A stretch of DNA of 64,000 nucleotides from Conchocele bisecta (taxonomy: Eukaryota > Mollusca > Bivalvia > Lucinida > Thyasiridae), in contig CM055279.1 of the NCBI GenBank assembly GCA_029237695.1, positions 26,254,804 to 26,318,803 on the forward strand. Reading direction: 5' to 3'. Shown piece by piece: positions 1 through 10,842 of this stretch. Made by a program: the position numbers and the translations under genes. Numbering within the stretch: the stretch's first letter is position 1; each line of letters starts with the position of its first letter. The notes beneath the pieces are model-generated. The model did no database searches. It had not been told where the DNA came from and saw only the letters and a list, made by a program, of their open reading frames with translations.

Positions 1-196
1 ATAATTATTTGATGATTAAAACTATGCAGAATTATTATATTGAATTTATTACATTATCACAGCCAAAATGGCTGTGATAATGTAATAAATTCAGTATAAT
101 AAAAATTAATAAATTTATCCTAAAATTGAAAATTTCTCCCTCAAAGTATACTTTGCTAGGAAAGTATACTTTGCAATGTTGGTGAAATAGGCTACT
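1..196. mobile_element. F1 MITE, left end cut by window
   Basis: Palindromic core at about 31-105 (TATTGAATTTATTACATTA and its complement around GCTGTG), followed by a right arm with CAAAGTATACTTTGC and the terminal GGTGAAATAGGCTAC. The same architecture recurs at 3221, 10255, 15641, 17548, 27238, 34883, 44416, 47990 and 50663. It carries no coding capacity. The small ORFs across it are products of the palindrome. Confidence 0.85.
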
Positions 197-752
197 GCTA
201 TTCTCTATATACTGACCGCAAATTAAATAACTCATTTTACAATGACGGTTCCCACTTATGAAACATTGCATTGCCTTTCTTTCGCAACCGCATACTTAAC
301 ATATTCCTACCACCTAATGCACATGTATGCAGCTTCGTAGTCGATATAATTGTACACGGAAACTGGTCTCGTACGTTACACACTAGACGCTATAAATATG
401 CCAATGTGACGTGACATTTCACTATAAGTCTATCTCACTTCCGTAACAATCACGGTTCTAGTGCTTACTGTAACAAACATGTTACCATGACAAAAACGTA
501 CCCTTTATGTTCACTTTATGTTAGCGTGACAATGTTGAATTATTCCTTAAAATATATAAAGCATCCCCGGATAGTTGCATTTTTTGCCGATAAACGTTTA
601 TTCTGCCGTCTTTTTTCTGCCCAAATACTATAATGTATTGCTTGCCCGAGTTTCTCGACCGATGAAAGCACAACATTTCGTTACAATTAATCGCATATTG
701 CGACTCTTTCGCCAATATCAAATTAATCATTAAAAGTTACAATAAGTACAAC
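197..752. other. no recognisable feature
   Basis: AT-rich unique-looking sequence. A 69-codon minus-strand ORF at 521-730 shows no domain I recognise and starts just before an F7 array, so I do not call it a gene. Confidence 0.5.
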
Positions 753-1046
753 GTTATTCGTTCCCACAAAATAACAATTCGTTGCCTCGAATTGACAATT
801 CGTTCCCACGAAATAACAATTCGTTCCATCAATTTAACAATTCGTTCCCTCGAATTAACAATTAACAATTCGTTCCCACGAATTGTTAATTGTTAATTCG
901 AGGGAACGAATTGATATTTCGTGGGAACGAATTGATATTTCGTGGGAACGAATTGTTAAATTGAGGGAACGAATTGTTAAATTTAGGGAACGAATTGTTA
1001 ATTCATGGGAACGAATTGTTATTTCGTGGGAACGAATTAACTAAAA
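753..1046. mobile_element. F7-U element copy 1, array only (termini lost)
   Basis: Tandem ~21-bp units built on the near-palindrome AATTCGTTCCCACGAATT. Units read CGTTCCC up to about 885 and GGGAACG afterwards, so the array folds back on itself. The TACGGAGCCCC termini seen in other copies are absent; only a trace (AATCCATGTAG) remains on the right. Confidence 0.8.
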
Positions 1047-1120
1047 CAAAATCCATGTAGTATTATAATGGGTCTGGGTACATTTGTAACCACGATAAAT
1101 TAAAAATACAAGGTCAGTTT

Positions 1121-1230
1121 ATATCAAGTATATCAGGCAATGCTAGGAAACGCGTAGGAATTCCGAGGCTCGCCGTGGAATTCCTACCGTTTCCGAGCCG
1201 TTTCCGAGCCGTGACTGATATACTTGATAT
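1121..1230. repeat. short foldback with ATATCAAGTATATCAG ends
   Basis: The ends ATATCAAGTATATCAG (1121) and CTGATATACTTGATAT (to 1230) are exact complements. Inner arms CGTAGGAATTCC and GGAATTCCTACC also pair. No coding content. Confidence 0.7.
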
Positions 1231-1247
1231 CAAAATACTGGTAACCA

Positions 1248-1490
1248 GGGGGCCGTTTCACTAAACTTCGTACGACTAAAAAGTTCGTAAGCGCAAAATT
1301 ATGATAGTCTGTAAATTTTACATTAACATTGTTTTCTTGTGAACAATTATTTGATTTACATTTATTGAGCATAGGCTGCATATGCAGCCTATGCTCAATA
1401 AATGTAAATCCATCAATTGAAATTTCGAGACGATTCTAGATTTGCACTTACGAACATTTTAGTCTTACGAAGTTTAGTGAAACGGCCCCC
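1248..1490. mobile_element. F2 MITE
   Basis: Termini GGGGCCGTTTCACTAAAC and GTTTAGTGAAACGGCCCC are inverted repeats. The centre is a long palindrome around GCATAGGCTGCATATGCAGC at about 1370-1390. Related copies lie at 3611, 18304, 24715, 36217, 37432 and 42782. No ORF of its own; a non-autonomous element. Confidence 0.88.
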
Positions 1491-1988
1491 TGATATTCTA
1501 TTTATCAGGTAACTTTCCATAGCTTTGTGAAAGAATAAATATCATATGATATCAATAACATTGCTGCTTGTGACATCAGTAAACGTGTTCAATGCATATT
1601 ATATTAAGTAAATGCAAATGCTATTTCATAATTATTTATTACATAAGCACATCAGCAGTCATTGAAGCCATGCATTTCCGCAGCGGTCTCATTTCCGTAT
1701 TTATTACGCTAATGTAATATCATTTTTAATGCATTTCTTACACTGCCAACTCACGTTTTAGGCAATAAGAATGATTATTTCTTCCTTCCGCTCCAGACAT
1801 ACTAACTACTGTTATATGTCTCATAGATATTGAAATCTGTAACTTAATCAGCCAATGGCAATACATTCGCACTTTCTTACCCCGCTTGTCGGCTCGTAAT
1901 TATCATTTTAGAGAAGAATCCATCTGCTAATAGCCAGCTATGCTAACATATGATGACATGCGCAAGCATTAATGAATTTTTTTCACAG
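1491..1988. other. no recognisable feature
   Basis: AT-rich sequence with no long ORF, tandem repeat or inverted repeat that I can support. Confidence 0.4.
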
Positions 1989-2268
1989 TTATCGGCTATA
2001 ACTTGGGCTGCTGTCAGCGCCGACGTAAACTGTTTCACGTCGAAATATGCACCGGTTTCCTGACGAGATGTCATTTATCTTTACTTAGAGCTGTCGCATA
2101 AACGCATTTTCGTCTAGTAACCGGCGCAAATGTCTTGCGCCGGTTACTAGACGAACATGTGTTTACGCAGTAACGTCTGAATGTAGACGAATAGGAATTC
2201 GTCAGGAATCCGTCGCATATTTCGACGAGAAACATTTTATGCCGGCGCGGTGAGCAGCACCAGTGGCT
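1989..2268. repeat. foldback element with GC-rich hairpin core
   Basis: The outer arms CGGCTATAACTTGGGCTGCT and AGCAGCACCAGTGGCTATACG pair imperfectly. Middle arms ACGTCGAAATATGC and GCATATTTCGACG pair well. The core TCTAGTAACCGGCGCAA is followed by its complement at about 2111-2153. Looks like a MITE or foldback; no second copy seen in the window. Confidence 0.65.
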
Positions 2269-2390
2269 ATACGAATACTGGTATCATATCAACGTCGGTG
2301 ACGTAACGTCAAAACAACGATATGATGGAAAGCCGAACGTCTCTCAGAACAAATGAACAATGAATAAATATAGGTACACACCGCCTGAGT

Positions 2391-2881
2391 TACAGGTACA
2401 TGCCCACTCAGTAGGCACAAACTGTTCTTTATAGGAATTAAATAAGTGTATAATTGTGTCAATATTTCACCAGTTCTAATAATTACGAGTGCCCGCTATA
2501 CAGATATAATCATTTAGTAATATTTATTTTACTGATAGTGACTCGCGGTGGTATCAGACTATTTTCATATGCAAATGAGGCATGCTATTTTTAAATTATT
2601 TATACTAATTAAATGCGTTTCGACAAAGTATAAAATATGATCATTGCACATCAAAAAATAAATACAGAGAATAAACAGTAATGTATGTTAATATTTTAAA
2701 GAAACACGGTTATCGCTCCTGATAGCCGTGTGGAAATTTACAACTGATATAAAATGTATCATAAAGCCAACCAATATGTTGGGTAATGGTGATTCAATGT
2801 TTATTTTGCCAGAAGACGTCTCAGATGATGTCTCTGATATAAAGAACATCATGTGTCTACTGAGTGGGCATGTACCTTTAA
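2391..2881. mobile_element. F3 MITE, near full length
   Basis: Left end GGTACATGCCCACTCAGTAG and right end CTACTGAGTGGGCATGTACC are inverted repeats. The interior contains GAGTGCCCGCTATACAGATA and a GATAGCCGTGT segment. Other copies lie at 5684, 25509, 42500, 45885, 48474 and 51992. The right end abuts an F4 element at a TTAA. Confidence 0.85.
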
Positions 2882-3123
2882 CCCTTTGAACCCGATATCC
2901 CGCTATATCGGTTTATGCAAAAAGTGCAGATCCAGATGAGCCGGCTCGTAACGAGCAGTCTCATCAGGATCTGCACTTTTTGAAAGTAATTTTAATATTT
3001 TTGAGAACAAAAACACCCCCTTTTCATAAATGGACGAATCTGAAAATCATTTTGTGACCATTGGATTGGTCGGAACATTAGCATATCACAGTCCATTCCA
3101 GTTCCTTAGGGTTGAAAGGGTTA
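2878..3123. mobile_element. F4 MITE at TTAA, piggyBac-like
   Basis: Begins TTAACCCTTTGAACCC and ends GGTTGAAAGGGTTAA, so it is flanked by TTAA on both sides, as piggyBac-type insertions are. It holds a short hairpin GATGAGCCGGCTCGT/ACGAGC...TCATC. The left TTAA is the terminus of the preceding F3 element, which dates this insertion after F3. Six copies occur in the window. Confidence 0.8.
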
Positions 3124-3220
3124 ATATTGCCCAGAGTATCGGCGTTTCTGCACATCTATTGGCAATGCCAACTCGCAATGAAGCAATTTGATTGTATGAG
3201 CCTGAGCTGTATGCAGCTCT

Positions 3221-3611
3221 GTAGCCTATTTCACCAAAATTGCTAAGCATACTTTGATGGAGTAATCATTTATTTTTCCCGAAATGCATTAGAACTAACG
3301 ACTGCATATATTCGATGATTATATACAGCTTGTGTGTTTGTTTGTTGGGGTTTAACGGCCTATCAATAGCTAAGGTCATTTAAGGCCGGGTCAATGGGTT
3401 TAGTATTAAATCCCATATATTGCAAGTACATGTACAGATACAGACTTATTGTACTGAATTTATTACATTATCACAGCCAAAATTGCTGTGATAATGTAAT
3501 AAATTCAGTATAATAAAAATTAATCAATTTATCCTTAAATTTAAAATTTCTCTCTCAAAGTGTACTTAGCAAGATAAGTATATTTTGCAATTCGGGTGAA
3601 CTTGGCTACTG
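3221..3611. mobile_element. F1 MITE interrupted by F12 fragment
   Basis: The F1 left arm (GTAGCCTATTTCACC) at 3221 and right part from about 3450 to GGCTAC at 3609 are separated by about 90 bp containing TTTAACGGCCTATCAATAGC, an F12 fragment (about 3345-3425). Nested insertion. Confidence 0.75.
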
Positions 3612-3850
3612 GGGGCCGTTTCACTAAACTTCGTACGACTAAAATCTTCGTAAGTACAAATTTATGAGTCTGTAAATTTCACATTAACACTGTTTTCTTG
3701 TAAACAATTAATGGATTTACATTTATTGAGCATAGGCTGCATATGCAGCCTATGCTCAATAAATTTAAATTCATCAATAGAAATTTCCAGACCATCCTAA
3801 ATTTGCACTTACGAACATTTAAGTCGTACGAAGTTTAGTGAAACGGGCCC
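3611..3850. mobile_element. F2 MITE adjoining F1
   Basis: GGGGGCCGTTTCACTAAAC to GTTTAGTGAAACGGGCCC, with central palindrome around GCTGCATATGCAGC at about 3737-3750. It begins directly at the end of the F1 element. Confidence 0.87.
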
Positions 3851-4021
3851 TAGATATGCATTAAACTTCAGATAATAACTCTACGGAAATGGGCTACAGA
3901 TAAGTATATTTTGCAATTTGGGTGAGATGGGCTACAGGCTGATTGATTTCATCATACACAATATGCACGTACATGTACATGTGTAGTTAAATTTGACAAA
4001 TATTTGCAGGATTATCTCCGG

Positions 4022-4200
4022 CGAAAGTGCAGTGTAATTTAGTCGGACTATATTTTTTTTCGTATTTAAAATGCCGAATTTATTCAGCATTTCAACTTTT
4101 CTTAAGTTCAGCGAAAGTGCAGTGTAATTTAGTCGGACTATATTTTTTTTCCTCTTTAAAATGCCGAATTGATTCAGCATTTCAACTTTTCTTAAGTTCA
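4022..4200. repeat. 88-bp tandem duplication
   Basis: Two nearly identical 88-bp copies beginning CGAAAGTGCAGTGTAATTTA at 4023 and 4111, differing by a few bases (GTATT versus CTCTT). The open frames on both strands across this stretch come from the duplication. Confidence 0.85.
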
Positions 4201-4310
4201 TTCATGTACATGTATTATGTTGTGCTATTGTTGCCGGATATGGTTACTCGCGGCCATTGGCAATGAATGCTCAGATTTGTGTAAATCTCGAGTTGGAATT
4301 ATTGGTTTAT

Positions 4311-4836
4311 TAAAGAGCCCCGCAGTGGACATAGAATTATGTTTGTAATTCGTTCCCACGATATAACAATTCGTTCCCACGAAATAACAATTCGTTCCCT
4401 CAATTTAACAATTCGTTCCCACGAATTAACAATTCGTTCCCTCAATTTAACAATTCGTTCCCACGAATTATCCCACGAAATAGCAATTCGTTCCCTCAAT
4501 TAAACAATTCGTTCCCACGAATTAACAATTCGTTCACTCAATTTAACAATTCGTTCCCACGAATTAACAATTCGTTCCCACGAATTAACAATTCTTTCCC
4601 ACGAATTAACAATTCGCTCACTCAATTTAACAATTCGTTCCCACGAATTAACAATTCATTCCCACGAATTAACAATTAGTTCCCACGAATTGTTATATCG
4701 TGGGAACGAATTGTTAATTTGAGGGATCGAATTGTTAAATCGAGGGAACGAATTGTTAAATTGAGGGAACGAATTGTTATTTCGGAACGAATTAATAAAC
4801 AAAAAATGAATTCTACGTCCCTTGCGGGGATCCGTA
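4311..4836. mobile_element. F7-U element copy 2
   Basis: The left end GAGCCCCGCAGTGGACATA (decayed TACGGAGCCCC terminus) and right end TACGTCCCTTGCGGGGATCCGTA are inverted repeats. Between them lie about 20 units with 21-bp spacing (TTCGTTCCC at 4391, 4412, 4433). Unit orientation flips near 4690. No obvious target duplication: left flank GTTTAT, right flank GAAATG. Confidence 0.85.
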
Positions 4837-4840
4837 GAAA

Positions 4841-4906
4841 TGCTACATGTATATATTAGAAATGCTACATGTATATATTAGAAATGCTACATGTATATAT
4901 GCTTTA
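4841..4906. repeat. 22-bp x3 tandem repeat
   Basis: Three copies of GAAATGCTACATGTATATAT plus TA in direct succession, just outside the F7-U right terminus. Confidence 0.8.
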
Positions 4907-4967
4907 CTAAACTGTTTCATCGCTTACTGGGCGTTTCTAAGATCAATCGCCTTTAAACGTAACTTCT

Positions 4968-5182
4968 TTAACCCTTAGAATGCGGGAACCGAAAATAGTC
5001 GTCTGCTGCTGTGTCATATTTTATCTCTTTTCTCAGTAAAAACATGGTTTGACAACACTTTAGAATCATTTCCGTTGGAAATGATTCTAAAGTGCTGTCA
5101 AACCGCGTTTTTGATGAGAAAAAATGGAAATAAGAAATAAACAGCAGACGTCAAGTTTTTTATTCAGCATTGTAAGGATTAA
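4968..5182. mobile_element. F5 MITE with TTAA ends
   Basis: Starts TTAACCCTTAGAATGC and ends GCATTGTAAGGATTAA. A central hairpin pairs TTTAGAATCATTTCC with GGAAATGATTCTAAA (about 5060-5094), with outer arms GGTTTGACA and TGTCAAACC. A relative lies at 43929-44172. Confidence 0.75.
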
Positions 5183-5683
5183 CAGTTCACTCTTTCACAC
5201 GCAGCAGTGTGCAACTCTCTTCCGTGATAATACAATTCAATTTGCAAGATGTTTTCTTCTTTTATGAAATTCTGCCTTATTTTCCAGATGAGTTGAGAAA
5301 CATAAGACGTAAGAAATGCTTTAAAATTTTGAAAAGTCTGTCCAATATTGAGAATGAAATTAATTAAGAAGATGCATGAGCGTTTCGCGGGCTATTTGTG
5401 GCGGGAAAGTAATGAGCGTTTTGCCGGCTATTTGTGGCGGGAAAATATGACACTATCTGACAGTTTCTGATTGTTTATGGACCATATGGGAAATCTGGGG
5501 TTTCTACGGATCAGGATAAAAGAGTTAGGATTGGATGAAGACAATATTTTATGTTATCCATGTATCCGTGATGGGAAGAATATGATGTGTGTCCAACATC
5601 TGTGCATGATTTAAACGAGTGACGTAATTTGACGTAGATTTCAGATGTTTTCCTTCATTTTCTCAAAATAACTGTTTAATTTA
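5183..5683. other. no gene; one 37-bp duplication
   Basis: Only a direct duplication of GAGCGTTTCGCGGGCTATTT and its continuation (about 5378-5450) stands out. Confidence 0.5.
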
Positions 5684-6834
5684 AAGGTACATGCCCACTC
5701 AATATGCACAAAATGTTCTTTAGAGAAATTAAATAAGTGTATACGTGTGTCACTATTTCACCAGTTATAAAGATTACGAGTGTCCGCTATACAGATATAA
5801 TCATTTAGTAATATTTAGTTACTAATAGTGACGCGAGGTGGTATCAGGCTATTTTCATATGCAAATGAGGCACGATATTTTTTGTCGAACCCGTTTGCGG
5901 AAAGCGAGACATAGTGATCACAATGACGTCCGGGTTTCCATGCGTCCGTGTGTGCGTGCGTCCGTCCGTCCGTCCGTCCGAAATCTGCGTTAAAGTTTTT
6001 AAATACCTTATATCTCTGCAGTCCTACATGTAAATCACATTGACTTGAAACTTCATATGCTTATTAGTCATGATCCATATATTCATGCTTCATCCCACTC
6101 ATGCGGCCCCTGTGCCCAAGGTCAAGGTCAAATGACTTAGAATTTTGCGTTCCGAAATCTGCGTTAAAGTTTTTAAATACCTTATATATCTGCAGTCCTA
6201 AGTCACATTGACCATGTTGACTTGAAACTTCATATGCTTATTAGTCATCATCCATATATTCATTCTATGTCCCACTCATGCGGCCCCTGTGCCCCTATGT
6301 CAAGGTCAAATGACTTAGAAGTTTGGGTTAAAGTTTCTGTCAAAATTTGCGTCACAGTAAAGTTTTCACATACATGTACCTACTATCTCTGTAACCGTAA
6401 GTCAGATTTGCTTGAAACTGTGTATGCTTATTGGGCATCAAACTTCAAATAAATACACTCTAAGACCATCAAATGCCTCGGCGGGCTCGACATGCGGGCC
6501 ACGGTCATCCTCCTTTTAATTATTTATACTAATTAAATGAGTGACCTGAACAAATAATGTTATCGACAGATTATAATTATTGCACATCAAAATCAAAAAG
6601 TAAATACAGAGAATAAATAGTAATGTCCGTTAACATTATAAGGAAACACGGTTATCGCCCTTGATAACAGTGTGTACATTTACGTCTGATATGAAATGTA
6701 TATTACTGCCAATCAATACGTGGGGTAATGGTGAATGAATGTTTATTTTGCCAGAAGATGTCCCAGATGATGTCTCTGATGTAAAAAAAAAACACGTTGT
6801 GCCTACTGAGTGGGTATGTACCTTTAAACTGCTT
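5684..6834. mobile_element. F3 MITE split by an insertion
   Basis: The F3 left half starts AAAGGTACATGCCCACTCA and continues to ATGAGGCACGATATTTT at about 5882. The right half resumes at about 6512 (TTAATTATTTATACTAATTA) and ends GAGTGGGTATGTACCTTTAA. The 630 bp between begins with CGAACCCGTTTGCGGAAAGC, holds a GTCC microsatellite (5941-5980) and a ~170-bp direct duplication (AAATCTGCGTTAAAGTTTTT at about 5981 and 6154). Confidence 0.75.
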
Positions 6835-6846
6835 TTTTGGGTTTAT

Positions 6847-7256
6847 CAAGGTGTATGATCACGTGGTACTACATGTAACAACAACAACATCTACCGATTC
6901 AAAGTACGTATTCTTTTATAGTGTCCTTATTACGTAACGGATTTTGATGAAATATGGCGCATCAAACGCGTCTTGTTAAGCTTCATTTGGTGGTCCCTGT
7001 ATTTTCGCCCAAACTTATGTCGTTTTTGCGGAGAATCGATTTCCGATTTCCAGAAATCGATTCCGGAAATCGATTCTCCGCAAAAACGACATAAGTCTAT
7101 GACAAACTCCATAGACCACCAAATGCAGCTCATCTAGACGCGTTTGCTCTGCCATATTTCATCAAAATCCGTTGCATATTAAGGAAAATATCAAATAATA
7201 CTTACTTTGGAGTGGGCGACGTTGTTGTTGTTGTGACCACGTGATCATGCACCTTG
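6847..7256. mobile_element. F6 MITE with 5-bp target duplication
   Basis: TIRs CAAGGTGTATGATCACGTGG and CCACGTGATCATGCACCTTG. The flanking 5 bases are TTTAT on both sides (6842-6846 and 7257-7261). Arms carry an AACAACAAC/GTTGTTGTT tract and the GATTTTGATGAAATATGGCG segment. The hairpin tip holds GGAGAATCGATTTCC. Small ORFs on both strands are palindrome products. Confidence 0.9.
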
Positions 7257-7396
7257 TTTATGTTTTACGAATTATTATAAATTGATCAATAATGTAACAA
7301 ACCAACTCTTAGTCCGGAGATGAACCCTGTTTTGAATACCATAGGTTTTTTATTGGTGATTTTGCTTTTCCAGACCATCCACGTCAAAAATCCGAA

Positions 7397-7691
7397 AGTT
7401 CACCGATATCAAAACGTCTTCAAAATTGTCTAGGTTATTCAACGACGCCCTATAAGGTTTAATTTGATTAAAAAACTACTAAGTTATTTTCCCCGGCTTA
7501 ATCGCACACGTGAACAAAAGTGGTCGATTAACAAAAGTGGGTTCTAACATCAACCACTTTTGTCGCCCACTAAAGTTCACCGATATCAAAACGTCTTCAA
7601 AATTGTCTAAGTTATTCAACGACGCCCTATAAGGTTTAATTTGATTCAAAAACGACTAAGTTATTTTCCCCGGCTTAATCTTACACGTGAA
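7397..7691. repeat. ~118-bp direct repeat, 176 bp apart
   Basis: AAGTTCACCGATATCAAAAC and the following ~118 bp occur at 7397 and again at 7573, to CGGCTTAATC plus ACACGTGAAC. Confidence 0.85.
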
Positions 7692-8015
7692 CAATAGTGG
7701 TAGATGGACAATAGTGGTAGATGAACAATAGGTGGTAATATGGAGATAGTGGTATGACAATGTGGTAGATGACAATAGTGGAGTGGACAATAGTGGTGAG
7801 GAGTGGTGATGAACAATAGTGGTAGATGAACAATAGTGGTAGATGAACAATAGTGGTAGATGGACAATAGTGGTAGATGAACAATAGTGGTAGATGGACA
7901 ATAGTGGTAGATGAACAATAAGGTGGGGTAGATGGGAGGGTATGAACCATATATGGATGATGAACAATAGTGTAGATGGACAGTGGTAGATGAACAATAG
8001 TGGTAGTCATGAACA
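7690..8015. repeat. 17-bp minisatellite
   Basis: Repeats of CAATAGTGGTAGATGAA, spaced 17 bp where intact, with degenerate variants at the edges. Because 17 is not a multiple of three and the unit has no minus-strand stop, all three minus frames stay open and give three overlapping ORFs of similar repeat peptides. These are not genes. Confidence 0.88.
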
Positions 8016-8099
8016 ATCTCAGCTGGTAGATGGAGAAAAGCGGGTTCTACGAGCTTCTTTTTATTTCGTGAAATTTGGTCAAATATTGAAGTTATTGCG

Positions 8100-8135
<36 letters not shown>
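8100..8135. repeat. poly-A tract
   Basis: About 36 A residues without interruption, directly followed by a hairpin element. Confidence 0.95.
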
Positions 8136-8136
<1 letters not shown>

Positions 8137-8137
8137 A

Positions 8138-8640
8138 ATTTCCCCATGTTAAATCCCCATAGACATCTTCACGGAGTGAAGATGTCTATGGGGATTTAAC
8201 ATGGGGAATTTTTTTTGAATTTTAGAAATACTGAACCGATTTTTAAAATTTAACTTTTGTTTTCTTAGTTAGATCATATCCAAGCTATCTAGTCAGGTTT
8301 CGGAGTCAATTTCCAATTTGTTTCGTTCTTTGACTCCTCCCACACTTCCTCACCACTTTTTCCCCCATGTTAAATTCCCATAGACATCTTCAGACAGAGT
8401 GAAGATGTCTACTCGGTATGGGGATTTAACATGGGGAAATTTTTAGAATTTCAGAAATACTAGACCGATTTTTAAAATTCAACTTTTGATTTCTTAGTTA
8501 GATCATTTCCAAGCTAGGTTTCGGAGTCAATTTTCAATTTGTTTCGTTTTTTGACTCCCACAACTCCTCTACCTCTTTTCCCCCCATGTTAAATTCCCAT
8601 AGAGAAATAAATTTTTCGTAATACAACCAATATTTCAATA
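8138..8640. repeat. two related hairpins, CCCCATGTTAAATCCCCATA family
   Basis: Hairpin 1 at about 8139-8210 (CCCCATGTTAAATCCCCATA and complement). Hairpin 2 at about 8363-8437 has the same arms with small changes. Between and after them is the shared segment GGTTTCGGAGTCAATTTCC. A diverged relative lies at 37960-38340. Confidence 0.75.
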
Positions 8641-9027
8641 TTTGACAAAATTTCACGAAATAAAAAGAAAGCTCATTCTTAAATTTTCCTTTAATTTAAT
8701 ATTATCGAAAAAAATATTGTTTTTGAATTGCTTAAATGGCCGCAAAATTTGGACAGTTTTCGCGAAACAGAGTATAGTATAAGTTGAACGGTGGTGACTA
8801 AACTATTCATGTTTCTAGTGTAGCGTGGAAGGGCTACTCGAATCTTGAACCAAATGATTATCACACAGAAAGTTCTCGAAATCATGCAATTCGTCCTGAT
8901 GGCTGTTCGCCCCTGAAACTGCTCATTCCAATGAAAGTTCGACACTGGACGTTTCATCTCATTATTGACACTTGCATCTTGGAAATCGGGACTGTTCGTC
9001 CCATTATAAGTCGATTGGTTTATAAAG
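8641..9027. other. no recognisable feature
   Basis: An 88-codon minus ORF (8691-8957) has no motif I recognise. Confidence 0.4.
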
Positions 9028-9112
9028 AAATCATTTCATGTACGAACATTTTGAAATGCTGCAGGCTTAAGCCTGCAGCATTTCAAAATGTTCGTACATG
9101 AAATGATTTAAT
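9028..9112. repeat. hairpin
   Basis: ATTTCATGTACGAACATTTT with its complement surrounding a palindromic centre GCTGCAGGCTTAAGCCTGCAGC. Confidence 0.85.
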
Positions 9113-9423
9113 GGTTATAAATTAATTACGAGTAGTGTTTAAAACCGGAAACTGTGAAATTCATTTCTAATTGGAACTATCCTTCTTGTGACGTCATTTG
9201 CAGACACGTTCTTGTACTTATTTGCGATGAATATAAAATTGCAATCATGCCGGTTTCCTCAGATCGAGTGACACACATTAGCTCGTTTAGTAGCATTGTA
9301 AACCCATCTGTTCAGTCTTAAACAGAGAGGCGACATTTTAAGTTCCAGAATTTAATTTGTTTCGAGAAAATTGCATTGCTGACAGATCAATGGCACATAA
9401 TTCTCAGCAACGTGTCGGCATTG

Positions 9424-9849
9424 TACGGAGCCCCTTAGCGGATATGGATTTTTTTTTGATTTTTTTCGTTCCCTCAATTTAACAATTCGTTCCCTCGAAT
9501 TAACAATTCGTTTCCACGAAATGACAATTCGTTCCCTCAATTAAACAATTCCTTCCCACGAAATGACAATTCGTTCCCTGGAATTAATAATTCGTTCCCA
9601 CAAAATGACAATTCGTTCCCTCAATTAAACAATTCGTTCCATCGAAATAATAATTCGTTCCCACGAATTAACAATTCGTTCCCGTGGGAATGAATTGTTA
9701 TTTCCTGGGAACGAATTGTTAAATTGAGGGAACGAATTGTTGTTAATTCGTGGGACCGAATTGTTAAATTGAGGGAACGAATTGTTATTCATGGGAACGA
9801 ATTGTTATTTCGTGGGAACGAATTGTTACGTCCCCTGCGGGGCTCCGTA
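9424..9849. mobile_element. F7-U element copy 3
   Basis: Terminus TACGGAGCCCCTTAGCGGA at the left and CCCCTGCGGGGCTCCGTA at the right, enclosing 21-bp units of the AATTCGTTCCCACGAATT type that invert near 9688. Flanking six bases are GCATTG and GCAGTC: only a partial match, so the target duplication is decayed or absent. Confidence 0.85.
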
Positions 9850-10077
9850 GCAGTCGGTGTTAAGACTTTTTATAAATACAAAATCGATTGCGATTAAATT
9901 AGATTGTGCTGCTTTTGGATACATGATGCACTGTCACGTGATTTCTAGGCCGGATATGAATGCGTGATAAGAAAAAAATGAGGTTAAACGGTCAAATTTC
10001 CGTCTATACACTACGACCTGCTCTAATCTTGCGAATATTTTCCTTATTTAGAATTACTTGAATACTGTGCTGGAAGT

Positions 10078-10165
10078 CTAGCAGCTTGATCGGCTGAGCA
10101 TGAGCTGTGCTACAGAGCATGAGCATGAGCTGTGCTACAGCTCATGCTCAGACAATCAAGCTGCT
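10078..10165. repeat. hairpin with internal duplication
   Basis: GCAGCTTGATCGGCTGAGCA and its complement flank a duplicated CATGAGCTGTGCTACAG. Confidence 0.75.
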
Positions 10166-10254
10166 TGATCGCGGGTTGGCATGGCAAAGATATGTTTAAC
10201 AGGCGCTGATCACCTGGGCAAGATTAACACAGGCGGTTATGTAGGTGTAAACTC

Positions 10255-10442
10255 GTTATCATATCATAACCTCATTATTTTGGCTGTGATAATGTAATAC
10301 ATTTAGTATATTAATTCTGCATACTTTTAATCATCAAATAAATGACGTCGTTAGTTCTATATGAAATTATGCATTTCGGGAAAAATATACATGTACTTAG
10401 CTAGATAAGTATGCTTAGCAATGTTGGTGAAATCGGCTACTG
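10255..10442. mobile_element. F1 MITE, left-truncated
   Basis: Starts inside the central palindrome (ATTTTGGCTGTGATAATGTA) and ends GGTGAAATCGGCTAC. Confidence 0.8.
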
Positions 10443-10443
10443 A

Positions 10444-10842
10444 TGTACGATACAAATCCACAATTTAATTATTTTACTCCGCTTTGTCAGCATTTGCTGC
10501 AGATACCCGAGACACAGTGTCTTTAAATTACGTGTGAATGTGTGAATGTGTGAATGTAAGAGATATTCTCACACAATGTCAGCAATAAAAATGAGCCGTC
10601 TTTGAAACGCATAATTATTCGAAAGAAACGTTTTTCAGTTAGACATGCATGTGTACGGTGACACAGAGGGGACATTTTCTTTCTATTAATTATGCGTTTC
10701 AAAGACGGCTCATTTTTATTGCTGACATTGTGTGAGAATATCTCTTACATTCACACGTGATTTAAAGACACTGGGTCTCGGGTATCTGCAGCAAATGCAG
10801 ACAAAGCTGAGTACAATAATTAAATTGTGGATTTGTATCGTA
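10444..10842. repeat. ~400-bp foldback
   Basis: The left arm starts GTACGATACAAATCCACAAT at 10445 and the right arm ends ATTGTGGATTTGTATCGTAC at 10842. Inner arms TCACACAATGTCAGCAATAA and complement also pair. The LINE's 3' tail begins exactly at the right end. Confidence 0.85.

Noticed and set aside
4349..4795. CRISPR array
   Set aside because: Spacers are absent: units abut at 21 bp, invert midway, and lie within transposon termini in a eukaryotic context.
6847..7256. Protein-coding gene spanning the F6 hairpin
   Set aside because: Similar ORFs appear in every F6 copy on both strands because the element is palindromic.
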